From NCBI RefSeq assembly GCF_029626155.1, contig NZ_JARUBL010000001.1:620001-684000 (forward strand): 64,000 bases of DNA. Reading direction: 5' to 3'. Source of the DNA: Solwaraspora sp. WMMD1047 (GTDB lineage: Bacteria; Actinomycetota; Actinomycetes; Mycobacteriales; Micromonosporaceae). Below, one piece after another: positions 18,085 through 25,985 of this stretch. The notes beneath the pieces were generated by a model. It saw nothing but the letters and a program-made list of their open reading frames with translations, ran no database searches and had not been told where the DNA came from. The position numbers and the translations under genes are program-made. Each line of letters opens with the position of its first letter. Positions within the stretch are counted from its first letter, which is position 1.

Positions 18085-18845
18085 TGAGCCTGCCCCTGAT
18101 CGATCTGGCACCGGCAGGGCCGTCGCCGGCGCGAAGCAAGGTGCTCGCCCGCCGGGTGCGGCTGCTGGTGGCCGCCACGATCACCTACAACGTCATCGAG
18201 GCGGTGGTGGCGATCACCGCTGGCACGATCGCGTCGTCGACCGCCCTGGTCGGCTTCGGCCTGGACTCGGTCATCGAGGTGTCCTCGGCGGCGGCGGTGG
18301 CGTGGCAGTTCGCCGGCCGCGACCCGCAGGCCCGGGAGAAGGTGGCGCTGCGGGTCATCGCGGGGTCGTTCTTCGCGCTCGCCGCCTACGTGACGGTGGA
18401 GTCGGTGCGGGCACTGGTCGGCGGCGCCGACGCCGAGCACTCCCGCATCGGTCTGGTGCTGGCCGCGCTGTCGCTGACCATCATGCCGGTGCTGTCCTAC
18501 GCACAGCGCCGCACCGGGCGTGAACTCGGCTCCCGTTCAGCGGTCGCCGATTCCAAACAGACCCTGCTGTGCACGTACCTGTCCGCGGTCCTGCTCGTGG
18601 GCCTGGGGGTGAACAGCCTGTTCGGCTGGTCGTGGGCCGACCCGGTCGCGGCGCTGGTCATCGCCGCCGTGGCGGTGAAGGAGGGCCGGGCGGCGTGGCG
18701 CGGTGATGCCTGCTGCGCCGTCCCGCCGACCGCGCCCCTCGCCGACACCCCCGCCGGTACCGCCGCAGCGGGAAACGGTGCTGGTGAGAGTGACGCGTGC
18801 GGGTGCCGGCCGGGCTGCTCCTGCTGCTCCGCAGACGCGACCTGA
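18084..18845 (+). CDS. CDF-type cation efflux membrane protein with Cys-rich tail
   Basis: A 253-residue protein with about six helices. The N-terminal part (STALVGFGLDSVIEVSSA) and SRSAVADSKQTLLCTYLSA resemble the metal-site helices 2 and 5 of cation diffusion facilitators. The usual cytoplasmic dimerisation domain is absent. Instead there is a Pro/Ala linker and a terminal Cys-rich segment DACGCRPGCSCCSADAT, with a further pair at GDACCAVPP, well suited to bind thiophilic metals. It overlaps the CmtR-like sensor gene, so Cd, Pb or a related metal is the likely substrate; this is inference. Confidence 0.8.
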   Translation: MSLPLIDLAPAGPSPARSKVLARRVRLLVAATITYNVIEAVVAITAGTIASSTALVGFGLDSVIEVSSAAAVAWQFAGRDPQAREKVALRVIAGSFFALAAYVTVESVRALVGGADAEHSRIGLVLAALSLTIMPVLSYAQRRTGRELGSRSAVADSKQTLLCTYLSAVLLVGLGVNSLFGWSWADPVAALVIAAVAVKEGRAAWRGDACCAVPPTAPLADTPAGTAAAGNGAGESDACGCRPGCSCCSADAT

Positions 18846-18995
18846 CGGCACTGACCATCGGGCGGCGGATGCCGCCGGCAACACCGGCCGCGTCCGGATG
18901 CCACCGACCCAGCCGACTATGGCCGGTAATCTCCTGCTCGCCGGCGCAGCCATAGCCGAGCTGCCGCCCCCGCCGCACCGTACAGTCGGCATTTG

Positions 18996-19286
18996 ATGGA
19001 CGCGGTGTGCAAGATCGCTGGGGGTGCCGCCGCCGGCCTGCTTCTGGTGTGGTTGGCGCTGATCGCGGCGTTGCTGGCTTATCCTGCCGTTCCGATCGAC
19101 CTGATTCCCGAAGTCATTCCAGTCATCGGCTACGCTGATGACGCGATCATCGTAGCTCTGGCGTTGCGGTCGGTGGCCCGCCGCGCCGGGGGCGCCGGCG
19201 TTGCGTCGGCATTGGCCCGGCAGCCCGGCCGGACCCGGCGCGATCCTGGAAGCGGCCGGCATCCGCGGCTGACCGTGATCCGATGA
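18996..19286 (+). CDS. DUF1232 (YkvA-like) membrane protein
   Basis: A 96-residue protein whose core PIDLIPEVIPVIGYADDAII is the DUF1232 signature. A hydrophobic segment precedes it (AAGLLLVWLALIAALLAY). No ribosome site is seen, but TACAGT lies nine bases before the ATG, which fits a -10 element for a leaderless transcript. The function of the family is not known. The basic C-terminal tail after about residue 68 is low complexity. Confidence 0.75.
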   Translation: MDAVCKIAGGAAAGLLLVWLALIAALLAYPAVPIDLIPEVIPVIGYADDAIIVALALRSVARRAGGAGVASALARQPGRTRRDPGSGRHPRLTVIR

Positions 19287-19352
19287 ACGGTGATCCGGTG
19301 GTGGAGTGCTGTTGACCCGACGACCGGCTGAAGAGCGGGCCTGCGAGCGAGG

Positions 19353-20616
19353 TCAGTCTGCTGTCGAGGCGGGAATCTGCCATAGTGCGCTGACTGGCAT
19401 GGCGCGGAGTCTGTCGCCAAACGGCAGTGTGGCGGTTCCGGTGTAGAGGACGATGCCGACGATGAAATCGTCGCCGAGGCGGTCGGCGAGTCGGCGTAGG
19501 CCGCGGAAGTCGTCGGGTCCGACGGTGCTGGCTGCTTTGACCTCGATCCCGACCACCTGACCAGCTCGGTTCTCGAGCACCGCGTCGACTTCGTACCTGC
19601 TCTGGTCGCGGTAGTGGGACAGGTCGACGGGCTGCTCGGACCAGGTGAGCTGGCGGGAGAGTTCGGACAGGACGAATGATTCGAGCAGCGGGCCGAACGG
19701 TGCTCCCGGCCGGAGCAGTGCCCGGGCGTCGGTCGCGGTCTCGTTGGCGGCGATGCCCGAGTCGACGAAGATCAGCTTTGGCGCCGCGGTGGCGCGGGTG
19801 CCGATGTTGCGGGACCAGCCGGGAATCCGTTTGATCAGGAAGATCTCTTCCAGCGCCTGGAGGTAGCGGGCGATCGTCGGCCGGCTCAGTCCGAGGGCGG
19901 ATTCGAGGGAGTTGGCGGCGATGACGGTCGCGGACCTGGCCGCGAGGAGGCGTACCAGTTTGCGTAGCTCGCCCTTGTGCTGGATGTCGGACAGCTGCCG
20001 GACGTCGCGGTCGATGAGCGCCTGGACGTAGGCGTCGAGGAATCGTTGGCGGCGGCGTGGGTCGGTGCGGGTGGTGGCCTCGGGTAGGCCGCCGCGCACG
20101 ATCCTGGCTGCGTAGTCGGCGCGGGTCACGTCCGACTCGTGTCGCAGGTCCGGGCCGAGCGTGAAGACGGCGTCGATGAATCCGTCCAGTGCTCCGTCGA
20201 GTTCGCCTTGGGAGAATGGCCAGAGCTCGACCGTTTCCATCCGGCCGGGCAGCGCGTCCGGCGCAGCCACCATTCCGAACAGCCGAGACGATCCGGTGAG
20301 CAGGTACCGGCCAGGACGGGGATCCACGTCGACGGCGGCCTTGATGGCCAACAGGAGCTCCGGAGCGCGCTGGATCTCGTCGATGACCAAGAGCTCGGAG
20401 GAGTCCACGAACCCGACTGGATCGGCGATCGCCGCCGCCCGGTCCTGAGCCCGAAACAAGATCGCGGCGCTCGGCGAGACGATCGCCGGCGACGATGCGG
20501 ACCAGCGTGCTCTTGCCTGTCTGGCGTGCTCCGCTGATCAGGACGACGCGGGTGTCGGTCAGTGCGGCGTCGACCTGCGCGGCGGCCCGACGTGGAATCA
20601 GGTGCGATGTCGGCAC
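19353..20616 (-). pseudogene. AAA ATPase with DUF4143 domain, frameshifted
   Basis: Together the two frames give a normal about 420-residue ATP-binding protein. The first about 52 codons from GTG 20616 hold Walker A (ISGARQTGKSTL). The remainder, in another frame from about 20459, begins FRAQDRAAAIADPVGF and holds Walker B (LLVIDEIQRAPELL), the sensor TGSSRLF and the DUF4143 nuclease-like domain with GIEVKAASTVG. At about 20460-20470 the reading CTTGTTTCGG restores frame if one T is removed. It is either a real pseudogene or a sequencing error. DUF4143 ATPases are often accessory genes of unknown role. Confidence 0.8.
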
Positions 20617-20639
20617 GACACCATGACAGCCAGTGAGGT

Positions 20640-20716
20640 TTCGATCTGCGAGGCGTTCGCATTCGATTTGCGGTAGGTATGCGTTCGAAATGCGGCGGCT
20701 CGGTGTTCGATTTGCG
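20640..20716. repeat. Four 11-bp direct repeats with exact 22-bp period
   Basis: TTCGATCTGCG (20640), TTCGATTTGCG (20662), TTCGAAATGCG (20684) and TTCGATTTGCG (20706) recur every 22 bases, with 11-base unrelated spacers. The array starts 24 bases upstream of the ATPase start at 20616. The spacing puts all copies on one face of the helix, as expected for cooperative binding of a regulator to the ATPase promoter. Confidence 0.8.
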
Positions 20717-21514
20717 CGGCCTCTGGGGCGTTCTCGCGAGGGTCTACCGCTATGTCACGTTGTTGCGGGTAGTGGCGAGTTCGGGGGAAGGTGTCCTCCC
20801 AGCGCTGGCGGAGCTGGGATGGCAGCCAGAGGGTGGGCCAGAGCCGTCGGAGGAGGTCGGCGTCGAGCCAGGTGTTCGGGTCCTCGACGATGCTGGCTTC
20901 GGTGAGTACCACCTTGTGCATGTTTGCGCGCCGTGCGGAACGACGGGATGCGCGGCCGAGCGGTGCCTGCAGTGGAACTCCCCGCAACGACAGACCCGGC
21001 AGAACCCGGGTGAGCAACGCGTCCCGGTGTCACTGGCCGACCTCGCGGTGGCCACCGAGCGAGGTGACCGCGCGCTGGTGTTGTTCATGAACGACGTCGG
21101 CTACGCCACCTGCGACGTGGAGTGGGCGGGAACACCCCGGAGTCCGGCGGGGCGCCACTGAGTCGTGGCGGCACGGTGACCTGCTGCCCGGGCCGGTGCA
21201 GCGGCTGCTGCCGACCTCCACCGAGTTCGACGGTGGAGACATCAGCGTCAGCGGCAGGGTCAGCAGCCGAGTCCACCGGCTCGTCCTCGACCACGGCGAC
21301 GGCTGAGCCTCGAGGTGCCACCCACTTCTCGCTCCGCGGGCGGGGTGGGTTGAACGGGCGCGGCCACCGGGCCGTAGACCCTGATGCCCGGGAGCGGTGG
21401 GTATGGCTGCGTGTGTTTCGTCCAGGTGTGGTCCTGGGCCGGGCGAACGACGGTCCGGGTGACGTGGGTGAACGTGGGCCACTCCCTGCCACCCGAGGTG
21501 AACCCCCAGGTCGC
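20717..21514. other. About 800 bases without a supported intact gene; probable gene remnants
   Basis: On the minus strand at about 20760-20921, MHKVVLTEASIVEDPNTWLD followed by LLRRLWPTLWLPSQLRQRWE resembles conserved actinobacterial hypothetical proteins, but the frame then runs into the 22-bp repeat array and has no convincing end. On the plus strand, two adjacent frames (about 21030-21125 with LVLFMNDVGYATCDVEW, and about 21121-21306 with HGDLLPGPVQRLLPTSTEFD) read like parts of one protein broken by a frameshift. I recognise neither family. No RNA gene or IS end was seen. Confidence 0.4.
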
Positions 21515-21520
21515 TAGACT
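21515..21520 (+). promoter_or_regulatory. -10 element of tRNA-Arg
   Basis: TAGACT lies ten bases before the first base of the tRNA and matches the TAnnnT pattern of housekeeping promoters. No good -35 element is visible 17-18 bases upstream. Confidence 0.5.
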
Positions 21521-21530
21521 AGGCCCTCGC

Positions 21531-21603
21531 GCCCTCGTAGCTCAGGGGATAGAGCATCGGTTTCCTAAACCGTGTGTCGCAAGTTCGAATCTTGCCGGGG
21601 GCA
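21531..21603 (+). tRNA. tRNA-Arg (anticodon CCU)
   Basis: A 73-base cloverleaf. The acceptor GCCCTCG pairs with CGGGGGC; the D arm is GCTC...GAGC; the anticodon arm CGGTTTCCTAAACCG presents CCT in the loop; the T arm is GCAAGTTCGAATCTTGC; the discriminator is A. CCA is not encoded. The 3' part is the attachment site of the integrated element and is restored by the element's left end, so the gene stays functional. Confidence 0.95.
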
Positions 21604-21605
21604 CC
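21562..21605 (+). repeat. attL, 44-bp direct repeat at the tRNA 3' end
   Basis: The 44 bases from the anticodon loop (TTCCTAAACC) through the tRNA 3' end and two bases beyond (GGGGGCACC) recur identically at 38432-38475. Such identity segments are the crossover sites of tyrosine integrases that use tRNA genes. Confidence 0.92.
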
Positions 21606-21710
21606 TCAAAGATCAGCGGAAACACCGTCTGAGCAGTGCAAACACATCGTGATCGATGGCCTTCCGTGTGCAGTCGAATGCCGCCGGAGGCCGCCGTTTG
21701 TCGCTGTCCA

Positions 21711-21732
21711 CGGACTATGCACGGATTGATCT
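21711..21732 (+). repeat. Left copy of a sub-terminal 22-bp repeat (candidate integrase arm site)
   Basis: CGGACTATGCACGGATTGAT plus CT resembles the sequence at 38339-38360 (20 of 22 bases identical, same orientation). It lies about 105 bases inside attL, between attL and int. Arm-type sites for tyrosine integrases lie in this position. Confidence 0.55.
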
Positions 21733-21800
21733 TGAAGGCGTTTACCCAGGTCAGCCACGGTGCCCGGAGCAAGATCCGGACTGGCGCCAGCACACCGAGG

Positions 21801-23186
21801 CTAGCCACCGGAACCCCGCAACGCATCCTCGATCCGGCGGTTGACGGTCGCCTCCTGGCCGTCGATGCACTTCGCGTAGACCTTCAACAGCACGTCGACC
21901 GAGTGCCCGGCCCGCTCCGCGACCTCGGTTGCCGGAACACCGGCGTTCAGCCAGAGTGACACCGCCGCGTGCCGCAGGTCGTACGGCCGACCCGCCAGCG
22001 GCGAGGCGAACTGGTGCGGAGTCAGCGCGAACGCCCGAGCCTCCTCCCAGACCCGCGAGTACGTCGAGGCCGCCACCACGCTGCCCCGCTCGCTGCGAAA
22101 CAGCCGGCCATCCTCGGCGACGCCGTACCGGTCGATGTGCTGGCGCAGGATCTCGACCAGCACCGGCGGGATCGGCACGCCCCGCGGCTCCGAGTCGGCC
22201 CGGTGCTTGAGCCCGCGCAGGTCGTGAGCCTCGCCGCTGTCGGTCCACCGCTTGCCGGACTGCGGCCGGTTGTCGACAAGCGTCAGCCGCCCCCACCCCT
22301 TTGCCGGAAGGTGGCAGTCCTGCTCCCGCAGTCCCAGCGCCTCACCCGGACGAAGGCCCGCCAGGTAGAGGCAGGCGAAGAACCCGACCAGCCGCTCACC
22401 CTTGCGCACCCGGCCGCGCCGCCCGACGTACGACACCGCCGTGAGCAGTTCCCCCGCCTGCCGCGGATTCACCACCACCCGACGATCCACCGTCACGGCG
22501 AGCTTCTTGCGCGTCGACCGCACCCGCAGCTTGTCGACCGGGTTGAACTCCAACTCCTCCAGCTCGACCGCGTACTGCAGCACGTTGTAGAACACCGATC
22601 GCTTACGCCGCACCGTGGTCACCGCCGCCGCGCGGCCGTCGAGCGTCAGCGCCAGGGCGTCGAGCGCTCCCCGGACGGTCGCCGCCTGGCCGACCTCGGC
22701 GAGCGGCAGCGACGCCCGGCGCAACCACCGCAACGCGGGTGCCAGTTCCGGCGGGACGTCCCGTTGCCGAACGGCCGGCGGTAGCAGGTGGTCGACCAGT
22801 AACCGGCGCAACTCTGCCACCTCCGGCCGGCCCGACACGTCCCGGACCAACGCCGGGGTGACGGTGGCGAGCGCGTCGACCAGGCTCGCCCGCGTCTTGG
22901 CCGCCGCCCCGGGCCACTTCATATCGAGGTACGCCTGAACGAACTCAAGCCACGTCTGCGCGCCCTTGGCCGCCATCATCGAGTCGGGCAACCCGGTCGC
23001 CGAGTCGAACGCCTCGCCCCGGTTGATCACCTGCATCAGGTCGGACCGGAAATTGTCCGCCAGAGCACGGGTCGCGAAGTTGCGCGACTTCTCCCGGCCC
23101 TCGACGGTCCACCGGACGGTGTAGGTCTTCTTCTTGCCGCCCTTGTTGATGCGCAGGTCCCAGACCCGGACCGCGCGCGACTTCAT
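21801..23186 (-). CDS. int: Tyrosine-type site-specific integrase
   Basis: A 461-residue phage-type integrase. The N-terminal part has a DNA-binding AP2-like/SAM-like segment (about residues 10-200), and the C-terminal catalytic domain shows Arg in AGLRPGEALGLREQD, the box YDLRHAAVSLWLNAG, then AGHSVDVLLKVYAKC with the nucleophilic Tyr. Its gene ends about 195 bases from the tRNA junction and overlaps xis as ATGA. It should recombine the tRNA-Arg attB with the element attP. Confidence 0.93.
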   Translation of the reverse strand: MKSRAVRVWDLRINKGGKKKTYTVRWTVEGREKSRNFATRALADNFRSDLMQVINRGEAFDSATGLPDSMMAAKGAQTWLEFVQAYLDMKWPGAAAKTRASLVDALATVTPALVRDVSGRPEVAELRRLLVDHLLPPAVRQRDVPPELAPALRWLRRASLPLAEVGQAATVRGALDALALTLDGRAAAVTTVRRKRSVFYNVLQYAVELEELEFNPVDKLRVRSTRKKLAVTVDRRVVVNPRQAGELLTAVSYVGRRGRVRKGERLVGFFACLYLAGLRPGEALGLREQDCHLPAKGWGRLTLVDNRPQSGKRWTDSGEAHDLRGLKHRADSEPRGVPIPPVLVEILRQHIDRYGVAEDGRLFRSERGSVVAASTYSRVWEEARAFALTPHQFASPLAGRPYDLRHAAVSLWLNAGVPATEVAERAGHSVDVLLKVYAKCIDGQEATVNRRIEDALRGSGG

Positions 23187-23368
23187 GCCGCCTCCCGGTG
23201 TTGTTCCAGCCAGACCCGCAGGTCGCGCCGACCGATGCGCAGCTCACCGTTCGGGAGCTTGATGCACTCCGGCGCGATTCCCAGCTCTCGCCAGCGGTAG
23301 AAGGTCCGCCGGGATACGCCGTTGAGCGCGGCAAGCACCTCAGGAACGGTCAACAGCTCGTCATCCAT
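23183..23368 (-). CDS. xis: Excisionase/MerR-like HTH protein
   Basis: A 61-residue protein with a helix-turn-helix of the AlpA/excisionase type: LTVPEVLAALNGVSRRTFYR, then ELRIGRRDLRVWL. Size, fold and position directly upstream of int (ATGA overlap) match Xis of AICEs. ATG 23368 has GGAGG about twelve bases upstream. It should bend attachment-site DNA and direct Int towards excision. Confidence 0.88.
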   Translation of the reverse strand: MDDELLTVPEVLAALNGVSRRTFYRWRELGIAPECIKLPNGELRIGRRDLRVWLEQHREAA

Positions 23369-23391
23369 AGGGGTGTCGTCCTCCGAAAGGC

Positions 23392-25209
23392 TCAGGCTGC
23401 GAGGGGCAGAGAAGCGGTTGCCGAAAGCGGTCCGGGTGCGCGTTGTCGGGCGGCATCCAGGTCTGTTCGCCAGCGGATGCGGGCGGATACGGCGCGCAGG
23501 ATGCGGTGTTCGACGGGTAGGACGTCGGGGTCTTCCGGTCGGGCGAGTTCGAAGCGGTACCGGTTCGGCCCGTCCGGTTCGGCGGTGTCGGCCTGGTCGT
23601 GCTCGACGGTGTCGGCCATGCCGCCGGCCAGGATCGTGCGGACCCATGCCCGGTTGTCGGCCCGGTGGTCGGCCAGGGTCTTGCCGGACCACTGTCGGGA
23701 GACCAGGACCCGCCGGCCGGTGAAGCCGAGCGTGGAGCGCTGGTGGACCTTGCCGGTGCACCGCCCGGGGGTCAGCCCGGCTTTGGCGCCGTCGGGTTGG
23801 ATTCCGTAGAGCAGCCAGTTAGCGCAGGTGGGCGAGCACGGCAGGGTGGACAGTTCGGCGTGGAGCCGGTCGAAGTGCGCCCGTTGCGGGTTGCTGCGCG
23901 GCTTGGCCTGGTCGGTCAGGTCCTTGGTGACGTACTTCGTCACGTACCGGATCGACCGTTCCGCGTCGCGGGTGCCGTGGTCGATGCCCCGGGCGTCGAT
24001 CCGGCCGAGCCGGGCGACGTAGGCGGGTCGGCTGTCGGGTTCCTCCAGCTCGTCGAGAGCGACCGCCCACGACGTCAGCGGTGCCCTGGTCTTGGGGTCG
24101 ACGTATGCCTGCCGGTCGACGTCCCACACCGGCGGCTTGTCGACCCGGTAGACGGGGTGGTCGAACGACGGCCACCACACCTGGTGGTAGGTGGCCGCCG
24201 CGATCTGCTTGAGCAGCCGGCGGGGCAGGGTGCCGCGGATCGCGAAGTGTGCGTGTGGCGCCAGCCTGCGTTGCAGCTCGACGGCCCCGGCGTACTGGAC
24301 GTTCCAGCCGGCGGCGCGGCGCAGGTTCTGCCACCACCGGTCGAGGATCCGGGCGAAGTGGATCGCGTCCAGCGCCGCCCGGCGGTAGTCGTAGCCGGCC
24401 GGGTCGACCGGGGTGCCGAGCACGTCGTCATGCGGCCCGTGGCGCTGCCCGCACTCGCACGGCGCGATGTAGGCGCCCCGGCGTAGGTGGGAGTGCACCG
24501 GCCCATGTGAGCCCAGGGTCAGCGTGACGAGCATGGACGGCCGGTAAGTCTGACCCTGCCGGCCGGTGTAGGCGCGGCCCACCGTGCGCGGGTCGACCGG
24601 CAGCCGGGGCAGATCCGGGGCGTCCTGCCGCCGCCGGGTCGACCGCTTCCGCCTCGGCCGGTCGTCGCGTTCCTTCGGGGTCAGGTGCCCGCGTAGGTCC
24701 GTGGTGGACAGTGCTTCGTCCAACTCGGCGATCCCGGCATCCAGGTCGGCGAGCTGCGCGGCCCGCTCGTCGGGGTGCATGGGCTGGTACTGCAGCGCTT
24801 CGCGTTCGAACTCCATGTGCGCCCGGACCCGGACCAGGGCGAGGGCTTCCTCACCGGCCGGGTCGGGGCGGATAGCGGGTTCGTCGGCGAGGTGCCAGCC
24901 CTCCCGGATCTGCTGGATACGCAGCCGCCGCCCCCGCTCCGCGCAGGGCTTGCACTTCGCCGCGAGGGTCGCCCCGCACGGCACCTCCACGACCTCGGTC
25001 GCTCCGGTCACCGTGTCGGTCCGGCGCAGGGCCAGCGGACGGGTGCAGACGCCGTTGTCCTCGGCCAGTTTCTTGAGCGCGTCCTTGGCCAACGGCTTGC
25101 GCATCCGGTCGGCCCGGGACCCGGGCCGGGGCTGGGTGTCCGGCTGCCTCTGCGGGGGGTGGGCAGGGTTCTGGGTCACGGTGGTGGGGATGGGTTGGGT
25201 TTGGTTCAC
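23392..25209 (-). CDS. repSA: RepSA-like rolling-circle replication initiator
   Basis: A 605-residue protein. The metal-binding HUH motif is in RLAPHAHFAIRG and the catalytic Tyr in RYVTKYVTKDL, as in pSAM2 RepSA-type initiators. N-terminal cysteines (VCTRPLAL, CGATLAAKCKPCAERGR) form a putative zinc-binding module. The protein should nick the origin so that the excised element replicates by rolling circle before transfer. The start overlaps the stop of the DUF2637 gene. Confidence 0.9.
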   Translation of the reverse strand: MNQTQPIPTTVTQNPAHPPQRQPDTQPRPGSRADRMRKPLAKDALKKLAEDNGVCTRPLALRRTDTVTGATEVVEVPCGATLAAKCKPCAERGRRLRIQQIREGWHLADEPAIRPDPAGEEALALVRVRAHMEFEREALQYQPMHPDERAAQLADLDAGIAELDEALSTTDLRGHLTPKERDDRPRRKRSTRRRQDAPDLPRLPVDPRTVGRAYTGRQGQTYRPSMLVTLTLGSHGPVHSHLRRGAYIAPCECGQRHGPHDDVLGTPVDPAGYDYRRAALDAIHFARILDRWWQNLRRAAGWNVQYAGAVELQRRLAPHAHFAIRGTLPRRLLKQIAAATYHQVWWPSFDHPVYRVDKPPVWDVDRQAYVDPKTRAPLTSWAVALDELEEPDSRPAYVARLGRIDARGIDHGTRDAERSIRYVTKYVTKDLTDQAKPRSNPQRAHFDRLHAELSTLPCSPTCANWLLYGIQPDGAKAGLTPGRCTGKVHQRSTLGFTGRRVLVSRQWSGKTLADHRADNRAWVRTILAGGMADTVEHDQADTAEPDGPNRYRFELARPEDPDVLPVEHRILRAVSARIRWRTDLDAARQRAPGPLSATASLPLAA

Positions 25210-25985
25210 GGGGTGGCCTCCGTGGCGGTTGCCGGGTGGCTGGTGCCGTTGCGGGTGGCGAACGCGGCGGCGGGAACGGGAACCAGGGCGGGCCGGTCCG
25301 GGTCGCGGATCTGGCGCAGCAGTTCCGAGGCCGCGCCGTTGGAGACCCGCAACGCGGCCCGCAACTCGTCACGGGTGATGGGCCGGCCGGTCGCCGCCCG
25401 ATGCTCGACGGCACGCCGCCGGGCAAGCTGGACCAGATCGACGGTGGCCGCCTGGTCGCCGTCCGGCTCGTCGTCCGCGCCGTCCCGCCGGCCGGTGCCG
25501 TCCCGGTCGCTGACCTGGGCGGGTACGAGGCCGGGACGCTCGCCGTCCTCGGTCGGGACGGCCGGGGACGGGTGCGGTCCGGCCGGGACCGCCGCCGGGG
25601 ACGACGGGACGGTGAGGACGAGTTTGGACAGGCCGAGGAACGCCAGGGCGGGCACGGCGGACAGCAGCCAGCCGGAGGGGCCGGGTTTGGCCACGGCGAG
25701 TTGCGCGGACAGGGACAGGGCCACCGCGGCGACGAGGAGGAACATCGGGTACCCGATCGGGCCGCCCGTGCGTCGCCTGCGTCGGATGGTGAGCAGGGCA
25801 GCGAGGGGGATCAGTTCGGAGATCGCGGCGTTGGCCCAGCCGAACCAGTCACCGGTACCGGCCGGAGAGTTAGCCATGGTCCAGTCGTGGACGTGGGTGA
25901 ACGACGCCGCCCCAGCCAGCCCACCCACCACGAGCAGGATCGCGACCAGGACCACCCCCTCAGCCCGTTCGGTGCGGGTCGTCAC
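25206..25985 (-). CDS. DUF2637 membrane protein (SpdA-type spread protein)
   Basis: A 259-residue protein with about four N-terminal helices (VVLVAILLVVGGLAGAASF, ISELIPLAALLTI, FLLVAAVALSLSAQLAV, WLLSAVPALAFLGLSKLVL), a Pro-rich linker and a C-terminal HTH-like segment (PITRDELRAALRVSNGAASE). DUF2637 proteins lie next to the FtsK pump in AICEs and conjugative Streptomyces plasmids and are linked to intramycelial spread. It overlaps both neighbours by ATGA. Confidence 0.85.
   Translation of the reverse strand: MTTRTERAEGVVLVAILLVVGGLAGAASFTHVHDWTMANSPAGTGDWFGWANAAISELIPLAALLTIRRRRRTGGPIGYPMFLLVAAVALSLSAQLAVAKPGPSGWLLSAVPALAFLGLSKLVLTVPSSPAAVPAGPHPSPAVPTEDGERPGLVPAQVSDRDGTGRRDGADDEPDGDQAATVDLVQLARRRAVEHRAATGRPITRDELRAALRVSNGAASELLRQIRDPDRPALVPVPAAAFATRNGTSHPATATEATP

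Noticed and set aside
20640-20716. CRISPR-like interpretation of the 22-bp-period repeats
   Set aside because: Units and spacers of 11 bases are far too short, and there are no cas genes.
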